Of a stretch of 22,641 bases of DNA, positions 1-7,718 are shown one piece after another (positions within the stretch are counted from its first letter, which is position 1; each line of letters begins with the position of its first letter). Under the pieces are notes generated by a model. That model did no database searches. It had not been told where the DNA came from and was given only the letters and a program-made list of their open reading frames with translations. The DNA is from Bacillota bacterium (GTDB lineage: Bacteria; Bacillota; Clostridia; Lachnospirales; Lachnospiraceae), in assembly GCA_023399455.1 (NCBI GenBank), contig JAEWPN010000105.1, positions 1 to 22,641 of the forward strand, in the 5' to 3' direction. The position numbers and the translations under genes were made by a program.

Positions 1-50
1 ATATATTCTAAAATTTCTTTTTGTTTATTTGTAATCTTACCATACCCCAT
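1..50 (-). CDS. lexA: LexA repressor, N-terminal fragment (cut by window edge)
   Basis: Only the first 16 codons lie in the window. They read MGYGKITNKQKEILEY, the usual start of the LexA winged-helix DNA-binding domain in Clostridia. The ribosome binding site GGGAGGTCC lies just upstream (complement of 54-62) and fixes the ATG at 50. LexA represses the SOS regulon and is lost through RecA-stimulated self-cleavage, but the protease domain is outside the window. The identity is supported independently by four SOS boxes in the divergent control region and by the YneA-like gene opposite. Confidence 0.85.
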   Translation of the reverse strand, partial: MGYGKITNKQKEILEY

Positions 51-111
51 ATTGGACCTCCCGTTTCTTCGAAATAGTATCTTTATCGATAAAATTTATT
101 TTATTGGATTC

Positions 112-140
112 AGTATAGCATAACAAAAGCAAAAAAGCAA
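112..140 (-). promoter_or_regulatory. lexA promoter, extended -10 type
   Basis: On the minus strand, TATACT (117..112) is preceded by TGC (120..118), an extended -10. TTGCTT (140..135) lies 17 bp upstream as a weak -35. It is placed correctly for lexA, and SOS box 151-164 sits just upstream of the -35. A weaker LexA-like match, CAAACATATATTCC (138-151), touches the -35. Confidence 0.55.
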
Positions 141-150
141 ACATATATTC

Positions 151-164
151 CAAATATTTGTTCG
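151..164. promoter_or_regulatory. SOS (LexA) box 1
   Basis: CAAATATTTGTTCG; its complement CGAACAAATATTTG fits the Gram-positive SOS consensus CGAACRNRYGTTYG with two mismatches. It is the box nearest lexA, just upstream of the lexA -35, so it is well placed for autorepression. Confidence 0.7.
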
Positions 165-183
165 ATTTATTTGTATAAAAAGC

Positions 184-212
184 TTGACACCAGAATATTT
201 GTTCGATATAAT
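184..212 (+). promoter_or_regulatory. Consensus sigma-A promoter of the LysM (YneA-like) gene
   Basis: TTGACA (184-189), a 17-bp spacer and TATAAT (207-212) form a perfect consensus promoter. The spacer holds SOS box 192-205, and two more boxes lie around and after the expected start site (about 219). A promoter this strong, buried under LexA sites, should be tightly off until DNA damage. The predicted 5' leader is about 138 nt and contains a short GGGC/GCCC hairpin at 266-276. Confidence 0.8.
192..205. promoter_or_regulatory. SOS (LexA) box 2, between -35 and -10
   Basis: AGAATATTTGTTCG; complement CGAACAAATATTCT. It lies wholly inside the 17-bp spacer of the promoter at 184-212, so bound LexA would block RNA polymerase. 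Confidence 0.75.
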
Positions 213-220
213 TCGCTTAT

Positions 221-234
221 AGAACAAATATTCG
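221..234. promoter_or_regulatory. SOS (LexA) box 3
   Basis: AGAACAAATATTCG, an inverted-orientation relative of box 2 with the same AGAAC-AAAT-ATTCG core. It lies just after the expected transcription start and shares one base with box 4. Confidence 0.75.
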
Positions 235-247
235 AAACATTTGTTCG
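234..247. promoter_or_regulatory. SOS (LexA) box 4
   Basis: GAAACATTTGTTCG; complement CGAACAAATGTTTC fits CGAACRNRYGTTYC at every position. It directly abuts box 3, so two LexA dimers could bind side by side. Confidence 0.75.
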
Positions 248-356
248 TGTTTAATCCAATAGAAAGGGCTTTGCCCAGGGTATATATCCGACAGTTTGCA
301 TATAAAATGATAATTTTTAGCTCGGAATAAAAAGTGAGAAAGGAGCGTGGTTACAA

Positions 357-728
357 ATGAGTAAAAGCGAAAGAAGAATTTTAAACAATAAATTGAGAAG
401 GAAGCGCCAGAGGAGAAAGAATATATTTTTATTTGCAATGACATTTTTTCTTGTAGCAACTTTATCCTTTGGGGTCAACGCTTTTTTATCCAACGCAAAA
501 TCTAGCTCTGATGATATTGAATACAAATATTACAAAAGCATCATCATACAACGCGGCGATACGCTGATGTCCATCGCTTCCGAGAATATGGATGGCAATT
601 ATTCATCAGCAGAAAGCTATGTGAATGAATTAATAAAGATAAATGGACTGAGAGATGATAAAATTGTTGCAGGAAATTATCTTATCATTCCTTATTATTC
701 TTCGGAATTTATTAATGACTCCCTATAA
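357..728 (+). CDS. yneA: YneA-like SOS-induced LysM membrane protein (probable cell-division inhibitor)
   Basis: 123 aa. The first 21 residues are very basic (RRILNNKLRRKRQRRK), followed by one membrane segment at about 23-42, a short acidic linker and a single LysM domain at about 59-113, including QRGDTLMSIA and a terminal GNYLIIP. The layout (one N-terminal TM, then extracellular LysM), size and position divergent from lexA match YneA of Bacillus, which delays division during the SOS response. LysM binds peptidoglycan. RBS AAAGGAG (339-345) lies 11 nt before the ATG. The function is inferred from layout and regulation; primary sequence similarity among YneA proteins is low. Confidence 0.75.
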   Translation: MSKSERRILNNKLRRKRQRRKNIFLFAMTFFLVATLSFGVNAFLSNAKSSSDDIEYKYYKSIIIQRGDTLMSIASENMDGNYSSAESYVNELIKINGLRDDKIVAGNYLIIPYYSSEFINDSL

Positions 729-754
729 TATTCAGTAATCCTTTTTATATATGA

Positions 755-777
755 TTTCTTATAATATTTATAAGAAA
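755..777 (+). terminator. AT-rich hairpin after the LysM gene
   Basis: TTTCTTATAA (755-764) pairs perfectly with TTATAAGAAA (768-777) across a 3-nt loop. It lacks a good T-run, so it may be an RNA stabiliser or a weak terminator acting together with the stronger hairpin at 832. Confidence 0.35.
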
Positions 778-831
778 TTTAACATTATATAAGTTTTTGC
801 ATTAATATAAGTCTTACAAAAGATTTTATAG

Positions 832-866
832 CCCGCCTATGGTTTCATTCTTAGGCGGGTTTTTTA
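832..866 (+). terminator. Rho-independent terminator of the LysM gene
   Basis: CCCGCCTA (832-839) pairs with TAGGCGGG (852-859) across a 12-nt loop, followed by a run of T. This is a strong intrinsic terminator before the next promoter. Confidence 0.85.
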
Positions 867-886
867 CGCTTCATCCAGAAATGGAA

Positions 887-915
887 TTGAAAAAAACATA
901 GGCTTGTGCTATATT
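887..915 (+). promoter_or_regulatory. Promoter of the coiled-coil gene
   Basis: TTGAAA (887-892), a 17-bp spacer, and TATATT (910-915) preceded by TGC, an extended -10. This would give an mRNA leader of about 75 nt before the ATG at 999. Confidence 0.6.
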
Positions 916-998
916 GCTTTTAATGAATTCAGATGTCATTTACCGTTTTCCGCCGAGCTGGCGACAAAAATTCAAACATATAGAAAGAAGGCACCATT

Positions 999-1946
999 AT
1001 GGCATATTATGATGAACAGTTACAACTTCTCCAACAGCAGACAATGCAGAAAAAGCGAAAGGAATCCAAACTGAAGGAATTATACACGCAGCATGAGGTG
1101 CTCAGTACTAGGGCCGATGAGCTTCGAAAGAGTAAGTTAGACGCGCAGGCTGATGTTGAACATTTGGAAGGCCGCAGCTTAACAGCTTTTTTCTATGCTG
1201 TGATCGGAAAGAAAGATGAAAAATTGAATAAAGAGCGAGAGGAAGCTTATGCTGCCAGAGTGAAATATGATGTCATTGCGCGTGAGCTTTTTGCAGTGGA
1301 GGAAGATATTCGGCACAACGAGACAGAGCTTATTCAGCTGCGTGGATGCGAACAGCAATATGAAAAAATGTTGAAAGATAAGGCGGATGCTATTAAGGCC
1401 ATCGGGTCCCAAGAAGCTGTCAAGATCTTCCGGACGGAGGAACGCATTACTTATCTGGAGAATCAAATGAACGAAATCAAAGAGGCTTTAATTGCCGGTG
1501 AGACTGCACTCAGTATCACAAACCGCATTCTCGCCAGCCTTGGCAGCGCTGAAGGCTGGGGGACATGGGATTTGCTAGGAGGCGGACTGCTTACGGATAT
1601 GGCAAAGCATGGCCATCTGGATGAAGCTCAGAAACAGGTCGAATACCTGCAGGTACAGTTGCACCGTTTTAAGACAGAGCTGACTGACATAACGATTCAC
1701 GCGGATATGCAGGTCAGCATTGATAGCTTTTTATGCTTTGCAGACTATTTCTTTGACGGACTATTTGCAGATTGGGCGGTACTAGATAAAATAAAACAAT
1801 CTCAAACACAGGTACAGAATATTAAAAGTCAAATCGAAAGCGTATTGAATCGATTAACATCCATGTTCAATTCTGTTGCTAAAGAGCTTGAAGGTGAAAA
1901 AGCAGGACTGAATGATTTAATTATAAGAACGAATATGAAGAAGTGA
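999..1946 (+). CDS. Coiled-coil protein of unknown function with a central Gly/Trp motif
   Basis: 315 aa, not recognised as a named family. No signal peptide or membrane segment is evident. The N-terminal part (about 1-60), the region 75-170 and the C-terminal part (205-310) are heptad-rich and strongly charged, typical of long coiled coils. A hydrophobic patch (SLTAFFYAVIGKK, about 60-72) and a conserved-looking central motif (LGSAEGWGTWDLLGGG, 181-196, then LTDMAKHGHLDEAQ) break the coils. An RBS (AGAAAGAAGG) precedes the ATG. It is a monocistronic unit with its own promoter and terminator. It resembles cytoplasmic structural or stress-associated proteins, but no function can be assigned. 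Confidence 0.75.
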   Translation: MAYYDEQLQLLQQQTMQKKRKESKLKELYTQHEVLSTRADELRKSKLDAQADVEHLEGRSLTAFFYAVIGKKDEKLNKEREEAYAARVKYDVIARELFAVEEDIRHNETELIQLRGCEQQYEKMLKDKADAIKAIGSQEAVKIFRTEERITYLENQMNEIKEALIAGETALSITNRILASLGSAEGWGTWDLLGGGLLTDMAKHGHLDEAQKQVEYLQVQLHRFKTELTDITIHADMQVSIDSFLCFADYFFDGLFADWAVLDKIKQSQTQVQNIKSQIESVLNRLTSMFNSVAKELEGEKAGLNDLIIRTNMKK

Positions 1947-1985
1947 AAAGAATCATGTCCTTATATTGGGCATGATTCTTTTTTA
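1947..1985 (+). terminator. Rho-independent terminator of the coiled-coil gene
   Basis: AAAGAATCATG (1947-1957) pairs with CATGATTCTTT (1971-1981). The stem extends inward through a G-T and two G-C pairs to a 7-nt loop, and a T-run follows. It starts one base after the stop codon. Confidence 0.85.
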
Positions 1986-2058
1986 TAGGTTGAATTGTGG
2001 TCACATACAGAACACTTATCACTCATACAAAAAATAGTATAGAAATCACAAAAACATC

Positions 2059-2089
2059 TTGCATGTGACGTAACGTAATGAATTATAAT
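2059..2089 (+). promoter_or_regulatory. Promoter with a 19-bp spacer, MerR type
   Basis: TTGCAT (2059-2064) and TATAAT (2084-2089) are 19 bp apart, the overlong spacing typical of promoters that MerR proteins untwist. The spacer contains a short dyad, ACGT-A-ACGT (2068-2076). It lies 20 bp before the merR-type gene, so autoregulation is likely. Confidence 0.55.
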
Positions 2090-2109
2090 ATAAACAGGAG
2101 GTTCTAGAC

Positions 2110-2910
2110 ATGGAAAAATATAAAGCGATACCGGAAGGATACATGACGGTCGGTGAGGTCGGAAGAAAAATGGGAGTTACTGTCCGCACCTTACAATACT
2201 ATGACAAAGAAGGGCTGCTTTCACCATCTTCAGAGAGCGCAGGAGGCCGCAGGCTTTATACGGATAAGGATGTAATTAAACTCTATCAGATTCTGTCGCT
2301 GAAACATCTGGGATTTTCATTGGATGATATAAAAAATCGTCTGATTACTCTTGATACTCCCGCTGATGTTGCGGATGCACTTACAGAACAAGCCGCCGGC
2401 ATCCGTCAGAAAATGGAAGCACTGTCGGCTTCCCTCAAAGAAATCGAAACGCTGCAAGCGGAAGTACTGCAGATGCAATTTGTGGACTTTAAGAAATATG
2501 CTGATATTATCGTTAATCTGCAAATGAAAAATGAGTCCTACTGGCTTATCAAGCATTTCGATGATAAGACCCTTGACCATTTCCGCAACCGCTTCGATAT
2601 GGATAGCGGCGCCGCGATGATGGAGGCCTTCACTCGCCTGCAAAGCGAAGCAATACGACTTCAAAAAGACAGCATACCACCCGAAAGCGAGAAAGGCCAG
2701 GATCTCGCCAAAGAATTTTGGGAAATGCTTATAGACTTTACGGGCGGTGATATGAATATGTTGTCAAAACTTATGGAAACAGAAAGCATTAATGGTCCTG
2801 ACAACGAATGGAATCAAAAACAAGCAATTGCCAGCTCATTTATCGAGCCGGCTTTAGGAGCCTATTTCACTGCATTAGGCTATAATCCGTTTGAGGAGAG
2901 TGTAAAATAA
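2110..2910 (+). CDS. MerR-family regulator with TipAS-like C-terminal domain
   Basis: 266 aa. The winged helix-turn-helix of MerR proteins spans about 10-80 (MTVGEVGRKMGVTVRTLQYYDKEGLL, then GGRRLY and LKHLGFSLDDIK). A dimerisation coiled coil covers about 90-125. The remaining ~140 residues are helical and resemble the TipAS drug-binding domain (EFWEMLIDFTGGDMNMLSKL, ending in FTALGYNPFE). RBS CAGGAGG lies before the ATG. Its stop codon overlaps the ABC ATPase start by one base, so regulator and exporter are co-transcribed. By family precedent it would sense a drug or peptide and switch on the exporter; the ligand is unknown. Confidence 0.85.
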   Translation: MEKYKAIPEGYMTVGEVGRKMGVTVRTLQYYDKEGLLSPSSESAGGRRLYTDKDVIKLYQILSLKHLGFSLDDIKNRLITLDTPADVADALTEQAAGIRQKMEALSASLKEIETLQAEVLQMQFVDFKKYADIIVNLQMKNESYWLIKHFDDKTLDHFRNRFDMDSGAAMMEAFTRLQSEAIRLQKDSIPPESEKGQDLAKEFWEMLIDFTGGDMNMLSKLMETESINGPDNEWNQKQAIASSFIEPALGAYFTALGYNPFEESVK

Positions 2911-3725
2911 TGAATTATGCATTACAAATTGACAGGCTAAAGAAAAATTATGGTGATCATACGGTACTAAAAGGCTTAAATTTCAATGTAGAGAAAGGTG
3001 AAATTTTTGCATTGCTTGGAGTGAACGGCGCAGGCAAGACCACGGCCCTCGAATGTATTGAAGGCTTACGAAAATATGATGGCGGCAGTATCGTGGTGAA
3101 TGGACGGAGGGGGATTCAACTGCAATCGGCGTCTCTCCCTGATTATATTAGGCCGATGGAAGCTGTAAGGTTATTTGCAAAGTGGAATAAGACAAAAATA
3201 GATCACTCTATGCTCAGCACCCTTGGGATTAACGAACTTGCGAAAACTCTGTACACAGATTTGTCAACGGGGCAAAAGCGGCGGTTGCACCTTGCCCTTG
3301 CCTTAATAGGCAATCCGGATATTGTGTTCCTTGATGAACCTACTGCCGGACTCGATGTGGAAGGCAGAATATCGCTCCATGATCAAATCCGGAGATTGAA
3401 AAGGCAGGGAAAGACGATCATTTTAGCAAGCCACGATATGGCGGAAGTTGAAAGCCTATGTGACCGCATCGCCATTCTGAATGACGGCAATATTGTTTTT
3501 TGGGGTACGGTTGCAGAATTGACCTCAAAAGTAGGCAAACGTTATATTCTTCATATTAAGACCGAGCAGGGAGAAGAGAACTTTGAATCCGATAACATCG
3601 GGGATACCATGCTGACTTTGCTTGAAGATTTCAAGCAGCGGGGAATTGCCGTGACAGATATTAAAATAGACAGAGGAACGCTTGAACAGCATTTTATCAA
3701 CATAGCAAGGGGGAAGAGCGAATGA
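2910..3725 (+). CDS. ABC exporter ATP-binding protein
   Basis: 271 aa. Walker A GVNGAGKTT at 37-45, ABC signature LSTGQ at 118-122, Walker B IVFLDEP at 138-144 and switch histidine H175 are all present, so it should be active. The Q-loop region is short (SLPDYIRPMEA), as in small ABC-2 exporters of the drug/bacteriocin type. The tail after residue 215 resembles the C-terminal extension of these ATPases. RBS GAGGAGAG sits in the end of the merR-type gene. It overlaps the permease gene by four bases (ATGA), so the two subunits are translationally coupled. Confidence 0.9.
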   Translation: MNYALQIDRLKKNYGDHTVLKGLNFNVEKGEIFALLGVNGAGKTTALECIEGLRKYDGGSIVVNGRRGIQLQSASLPDYIRPMEAVRLFAKWNKTKIDHSMLSTLGINELAKTLYTDLSTGQKRRLHLALALIGNPDIVFLDEPTAGLDVEGRISLHDQIRRLKRQGKTIILASHDMAEVESLCDRIAILNDGNIVFWGTVAELTSKVGKRYILHIKTEQGEENFESDNIGDTMLTLLEDFKQRGIAVTDIKIDRGTLEQHFINIARGKSE

Positions 3726-4438
3726 GTGCGTTTTTGTACGGAGTAACATTGCAATGGAAATTGGATATACGGAGTAAATCGTTGTTGATTACTTGTTATG
3801 TGGTTCCGCTTTTATTCTTCGCTGTTATGGGAGGGATATTCACATCCATAAACCCCGAGGCTAAGAATACGCTTATACAATCTATGACTGTGCTGGGCGT
3901 ATCAACCGGCGCGCTGATAGGCCTGCCGCCTTCCCTTGTAGAGATTTATGGAAGCGATATTAAGAAAGTATACAAGGCCAATGGGGTACCGTTGTATCTT
4001 GGCCTGATTTCGATGTTCTTATCAGCGTTTATCCATCTGTTAATCATGTGTGCTATCATATATATCGTGGCTCCCATTGCTTTTGACGCAGCACCACCGG
4101 CAAGCTTTCCGTTGTATTTTGGCTCACTGGCAGTTTTTATTGCGACATCGTTAAGTATTGGATGTGTCTTAGGATTATCGGTAAAAAATCAATCAAAACT
4201 CACCATGATCTCACAAGTAATATTTCTGCCATCCATTATGTTGTCGGGGATTATGTTCCCTGTTGCTTTACTGCCTGGATTTTTTAAGATCGCGGGAAAA
4301 ATATTTCCTGCGACTTGGGGATATGATATGATGGCGGACGATATTTTTCATTTTGGTAGCCTGTGGCCTTTGATAACTATCCTTTTAACCGCAGCTATAC
4401 TATGCGTTCTTTTGTTGAAAAGGCTGCAAAAAACGTGA
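3722..4438 (+). CDS. ABC-2 type exporter permease
   Basis: 238 aa with about six membrane segments (near 20-40, 52-70, 92-118, 130-150, 163-185 and 212-232) and little else, the standard shape of an ABC-2 membrane subunit. A typical loop before the last segments (SGIMFPVALLPGFFKIAGKI) supports the family. It would dimerise and pair with the ATPase encoded directly upstream. The substrate is unknown; the MerR/TipAS-like regulator in the same unit points to an antibiotic or peptide. A strong terminator follows. Confidence 0.85.
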   Translation: MSAFLYGVTLQWKLDIRSKSLLITCYVVPLLFFAVMGGIFTSINPEAKNTLIQSMTVLGVSTGALIGLPPSLVEIYGSDIKKVYKANGVPLYLGLISMFLSAFIHLLIMCAIIYIVAPIAFDAAPPASFPLYFGSLAVFIATSLSIGCVLGLSVKNQSKLTMISQVIFLPSIMLSGIMFPVALLPGFFKIAGKIFPATWGYDMMADDIFHFGSLWPLITILLTAAILCVLLLKRLQKT

Positions 4439-4444
4439 GAGTAC

Positions 4445-4496
4445 AAAAAAGCATAGGTTCACGGACTAATCATAGTCCAGAACCTACGCTTTTTTA
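4445..4496. terminator. Strong bidirectional terminator
   Basis: AAAAAAGCATAGGTTC (4445-4460) pairs with GAACCTACGCTTTTTT (4480-4495) with one G-T mismatch. A second stem, GGACT/AGTCC, lies in the loop. The A-run on one side and T-run on the other make it work in both directions; it ends the MerR-ABC unit. Confidence 0.85.
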
Positions 4497-4512
4497 TTTC
4501 ACTTAAAATCAA

Positions 4513-4767
4513 TTAATCACTTAATTGAACAATAGTTAAAGAGCGATTCAAATAGCCTAAAACAGGAAAATCTGTACTTATACTCACTCCTATTTCATCT
4601 CCTGCTGTCAGCGCGGCCTGGACGACAAATGTTGAACCGCTTCTATTAAATATCTTGAAAAAAGTAGTAGTATCTCCAAAAATCGGTGTACCATTGGCAG
4701 TAATAATAGCCTCCAGATATGGTTGATCTGTATCCGGATCAACAGTGGCTTCTGCATATAGATATCG
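4513..4767 (-). pseudogene. Remnant of a BclA/C1q-like C-terminal domain
   Basis: An open minus-strand frame of 84 codons ends at a TAA (4515..4513) but begins straight after an in-frame stop (4770..4768) and contains no ATG. The peptide has the look of the C-terminal jelly-roll domain of BclA and other collagen-like spore-surface proteins: YLEAIITANGTPIFGD, then VVQAALTAGDEIGVSIS and a closing LNRSLTIVQLSD. That matches the pattern NGTP - TAGD-I-S - LTVxxLS. The collagen repeats and the N-terminus are missing, so this is probably the decayed 3' end of a lost gene. The domain assignment is by eye and moderately sure. Confidence 0.5.
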
Positions 4768-4771
4768 TTAT

Positions 4772-4800
4772 TTGATATATTCCTGACCATATGATAAAAT
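4772..4800 (+). promoter_or_regulatory. Promoter of the DUF1697 gene
   Basis: TTGATA (4772-4777), a 17-bp spacer and TAAAAT (4795-4800) preceded by TGA (extended -10). It starts five bases past the broken end of the BclA-like remnant and would give a leader of about 52 nt. Confidence 0.6.
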
Positions 4801-4858
4801 TAAATTAAAAATGTTTAAATATTATTTATATGATAATAAGCTGAGAAAGGATAAACCT

Positions 4859-5404
4859 ATGCAAAAATATATTGCATTATTGCGCGGTATAAATGTTGGC
4901 GGCAAAAACAAAATATCAATGCCGGAGCTGAAAATGATGTTTGAAGATAACGGATATAAGGATGTTGTTACCTATATCAATAGTGGAAATGTTATTTTTT
5001 CCAGTTATAATAATGATGAAGGTGAAATTAGAAAAAATTGTGAAGCGGCGATAGCGGATAAATTTAATTTAAATATAATTGTTACGATCATATCTGCGGA
5101 AGATATATCTGCCGCTCTGCGCCATGCACCAACTTGGTGGGATAATGATACACAATCAAAGCACAACGCAATTTTTGTGATACCACCTGCTACCGCGGCA
5201 GAAATAATAGAGCAGGTCGGCATCGCTAAACCGGAGTATGAGCAAGTTGGTTATTACGGACAAGTAATTTTCTGGTCTGCGCCAATTGATACATTCTCCA
5301 GAACGAGATGGTCAAAAATTGTAGGCAAGCCTGCATATAATAGTATTACGATAAGAAATGCGAATACTGCTAAAAAATTATTACAGCTTTTGGAGAAGCA
5401 GTAA
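4859..5404 (+). CDS. DUF1697 family protein
   Basis: 181 aa from the ATG at 4859. This start is preferred over an ATG 48 bases upstream because AGAAAGG lies 8 nt before it and the family begins with the same block, YIALLRGINVGGKNKI followed by MPELK. A second family block is YINSGNVIFS (39-48). The end (WSKIVGKPAYNSITIRNANTAKKLLQLL) is also typical. The length matches the family (about 175-180 aa). DUF1697 proteins are small, soluble and uncharacterised; no catalytic role is known to me. It probably shares an mRNA with the next gene (12 bp gap). Confidence 0.85.
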   Translation: MQKYIALLRGINVGGKNKISMPELKMMFEDNGYKDVVTYINSGNVIFSSYNNDEGEIRKNCEAAIADKFNLNIIVTIISAEDISAALRHAPTWWDNDTQSKHNAIFVIPPATAAEIIEQVGIAKPEYEQVGYYGQVIFWSAPIDTFSRTRWSKIVGKPAYNSITIRNANTAKKLLQLLEKQ

Positions 5405-5416
5405 GAAGGAGATAAA

Positions 5417-5935
5417 ATGAGCGGATTTCTACTTTTAATTCCACTTGTGCTGATAAGATACGGGCTCTTATGGTCGTCAAATAAAGAATCGTTAAAACGT
5501 GCCGCCTTTTTTCCGCCTCTGATCGGAAAAGAGAAGACTGCTTTCTGGTTTTATCAAATTTCAACCATATTTTTATTCCTATATTTGTGTTTCCTCAGGA
5601 TAAATATCGATTCAATATGGTTTTATTCCGGTTCAGTCGTATATAGTTTCGGAATCTTATTGTGCATCGTGTCCATATTAAATTTTGCAAAGCCTGCAAA
5701 GAATGGAATAAATCTAAAAGGGCTTTATCGTGTTTCCCGCAATCCCATATATGTGTCATATTTTATTTATTTCTTAGGTTGTGTTTTACTTACGCAATCG
5801 CTCATCCTGTTTGCGTTAGTAATCATTTTTCAGATATCGGCGCATTGGATTATTCTTTCCGAAGAAAGATGGTGCGTTAAAGAATTTGGAGAAGAGTACA
5901 TAAATTATATGGAAAAAGTGAGGCGTTATATTTAA
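5417..5935 (+). CDS. ICMT/PEMT-like membrane methyltransferase family protein
   Basis: 172 aa with about four to five membrane segments (near 2-20, 45-62, 70-90, 112-143). The C-terminal signature of the isoprenylcysteine/phospholipid methyltransferase superfamily is present: GLYRVSRNPIY (102-112) and, after the last segments, EERWCVKEFGEEYINY (149-164). In characterised relatives these residues bind S-adenosylmethionine and position a lipid substrate. Bacterial relatives are mostly uncharacterised, so the substrate is unknown. RBS AGAAGGAG lies 5 nt before the ATG. Confidence 0.8.
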   Translation: MSGFLLLIPLVLIRYGLLWSSNKESLKRAAFFPPLIGKEKTAFWFYQISTIFLFLYLCFLRINIDSIWFYSGSVVYSFGILLCIVSILNFAKPAKNGINLKGLYRVSRNPIYVSYFIYFLGCVLLTQSLILFALVIIFQISAHWIILSEERWCVKEFGEEYINYMEKVRRYI

Positions 5936-5987
5936 GATAAGGATGTAGATCGGGAAAGAAGAGTTTAATTTCCAAGATAGGAATATC

Positions 5988-6815
5988 ATGACAAATAATA
6001 TACTTGATAACAAATATTCAAATATGATGACAGCCTTAAAAATTGATTGTAAGGAATGCAAAGGCCTGTGTTGTGTCGCTTTATATTGTATGAAGACAGA
6101 TGGTTTTCCTATGGACAAAGAAGCCGGAAAACCATGCAGGCACTTGGCGTCAGATTTTCGCTGCGAAATACATTCCAAACTAGGCGATCAAAATTATAAA
6201 GGCTGTTTGGCTTATGATTGCTTTGGTGCAGGACAGAAAACAACTAAGATTTGTTATCCGGACACATGGAAAACCGACACCCGGCAGGCAAACAGAATCT
6301 TTAATGTATTTGAGCTTGTATTTCAGTTGCACCAGATGCTGTGGTATCTTATGGAAGCATTTACTTTGACTTCAGATAAGAATTTAAAAGCGACGATAGA
6401 CGCACTTATTATTGAGAATGAACAAATGCTCAGTGCTTCATTAGATGACCTCCCGGAACTGAACGTCACTAAATATAGGACGAAAGTGAATGATGTTTTG
6501 AAACAAATAACTGCCTTAGTTTTGGGCAACTCTTCCAAAGGAAAGCACCGTACAGAATATTTGGGACAGGATTTTAAAAGAGCGAATCTTGATAAAAGAG
6601 ATTTCAGCATGTCACTGATGATTGCAGCGAACCTTGAGGGGTGCAGTTTAAAGAAGACTAATTTTTTAGGCACGGATATGCGTGATGCAAATTTGAAAAA
6701 TACCGATTTGAGTGAGAGTATCTTTTTAACACAAATGCAGATAAATTCCACAAAGGGGAATTTAAACACAAAGATCCCATCATATCTGTCTCGTCCGGCA
6801 ACTTGGAAAAAATAA
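5988..6815 (+). CDS. Pentapeptide-repeat protein with N-terminal cysteine cluster
   Basis: 275 aa. The N-terminal part carries nine cysteines (21, 24, 28, 29, 34, 50, 59, 73, 78). The run CKECKGLCC, then C-RHL, F-RCEIH and YDCFGAGQ resembles the YkgJ-type CxxCxxCC metal-binding family. A helical linker covers about 100-180. Residues 192-248 hold a short pentapeptide-repeat stretch (DFKRANLDKRDF, ANLEGCSLKKTNF, DMRDANLKNTDL), enough for about two to three coils of the right-handed beta helix. No membrane segment is seen. The role is unknown; the cysteines suggest a zinc or Fe-S site. It lies 52 bp downstream of the ICMT-like gene, so co-transcription is possible. Confidence 0.75.
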   Translation: MTNNILDNKYSNMMTALKIDCKECKGLCCVALYCMKTDGFPMDKEAGKPCRHLASDFRCEIHSKLGDQNYKGCLAYDCFGAGQKTTKICYPDTWKTDTRQANRIFNVFELVFQLHQMLWYLMEAFTLTSDKNLKATIDALIIENEQMLSASLDDLPELNVTKYRTKVNDVLKQITALVLGNSSKGKHRTEYLGQDFKRANLDKRDFSMSLMIAANLEGCSLKKTNFLGTDMRDANLKNTDLSESIFLTQMQINSTKGNLNTKIPSYLSRPATWKK

Positions 6816-6941
6816 AAAATTAAACACAAACATTTTTATCGGCTTTGTGCCGGAGGAATTATATATAAAAGCCAAAAAAGGAATTCGAGAGAAGATTGGG
6901 ATAGCAGCGGTATATTGAGTGAATATTTTCCACAATATTTA

Positions 6942-6971
6942 TTGACAAGAGCAATAAAGCTGTAATATTAA
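6942..6971 (+). promoter_or_regulatory. Possible promoter of the nitroreductase-family gene
   Basis: TTGACA (6942-6947) is a perfect -35. The -10 is less clear: TATTAA (6966-6971) gives an 18-bp spacer and TAATAT (6963-6968) a 15-bp spacer. Correct distance for the gene starting at 7019. The rest of the 6816-7018 gap shows nothing recognisable. Confidence 0.4.
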
Positions 6972-7018
6972 CAAAGTTCTTATGAACACAAATATCAGAA
7001 TAATATGGAGGTAGTTTC

Positions 7019-7705
7019 ATGCGCAGTGCAATAGAAAAAAGAGTTTCACGGAGAACATTTGAAAGCGAGCCGATTACAGATCCGGAAAAGGGGGAAATCG
7101 TTTCTCTTATTAGCGAACTGAATAAAGAATCAGGATTAACAATGGAGTTCCTGGAGGATGGAAGCAGGGCTTTTCAGAAATTAAGAAAAAGTTATGGTTT
7201 ATTTGTGAACGTGCGTTCTGTTATATTGATGAAAGGAAAAAAAGAAGACAAAGATCTTAAAGAAAAGATTGGATATTACGGGGAAGATTTAGTACTTGCT
7301 ATAACTGATTTAGGTTTGGGCACCTGTTGGGTTGGCGGTACTTTTGATAAGGAAGAATTAATTATTGATGACAACGAGGAATTAACCTGTGTTGTTTTAG
7401 TAGGCAAAGTGGCTGCACCCTTATTAAAAGAAAAAATGATGCGGTCGATTTCACACCGAAAAATAAAGAACATAGAAGAAAGAATTATAAGCAATCAGCC
7501 TTTGCCTCAATGGGTACAAGAAGGAATGAAAGCCGTATTACTTGCTCCAAGTGCTAAAAACACACAAAAAGTAACGTTTAAATATGAAAACAACATCTTA
7601 AGCGCGCAGATTGCGGATGACTATTCAATGGACCTTATCGACTTAGGTATTGCAAAAAAACATTTCGAAATAGGTAACGGAGGTATTTTCTATCCTAAAA
7701 AATAA
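7019..7705 (+). CDS. Nitroreductase-family (TM_nitroreductase type) protein
   Basis: 228 aa. It starts like nitroreductase-fold proteins (AIEKRVSRRTFESEPI, where the arginines bind FMN phosphate), has the mid-protein block YYGEDLVLAITDLGLGTCWVGG (about 87-108) and a second FMN-proximal block, LLAPSAKNTQKVTF (about 178-191). The order corresponds to the family often labelled putative TM nitroreductase, where two half-domains form one unit. It is probably an FMN-dependent NAD(P)H oxidoreductase; the substrate cannot be predicted. RBS ATGGAGG lies before the ATG. It converges on the recombinase gene with only 13 bp between stop codons. Confidence 0.8.
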   Translation: MRSAIEKRVSRRTFESEPITDPEKGEIVSLISELNKESGLTMEFLEDGSRAFQKLRKSYGLFVNVRSVILMKGKKEDKDLKEKIGYYGEDLVLAITDLGLGTCWVGGTFDKEELIIDDNEELTCVVLVGKVAAPLLKEKMMRSISHRKIKNIEERIISNQPLPQWVQEGMKAVLLAPSAKNTQKVTFKYENNILSAQIADDYSMDLIDLGIAKKHFEIGNGGIFYPKK

Positions 7706-7718
7706 TCATAATATGAAA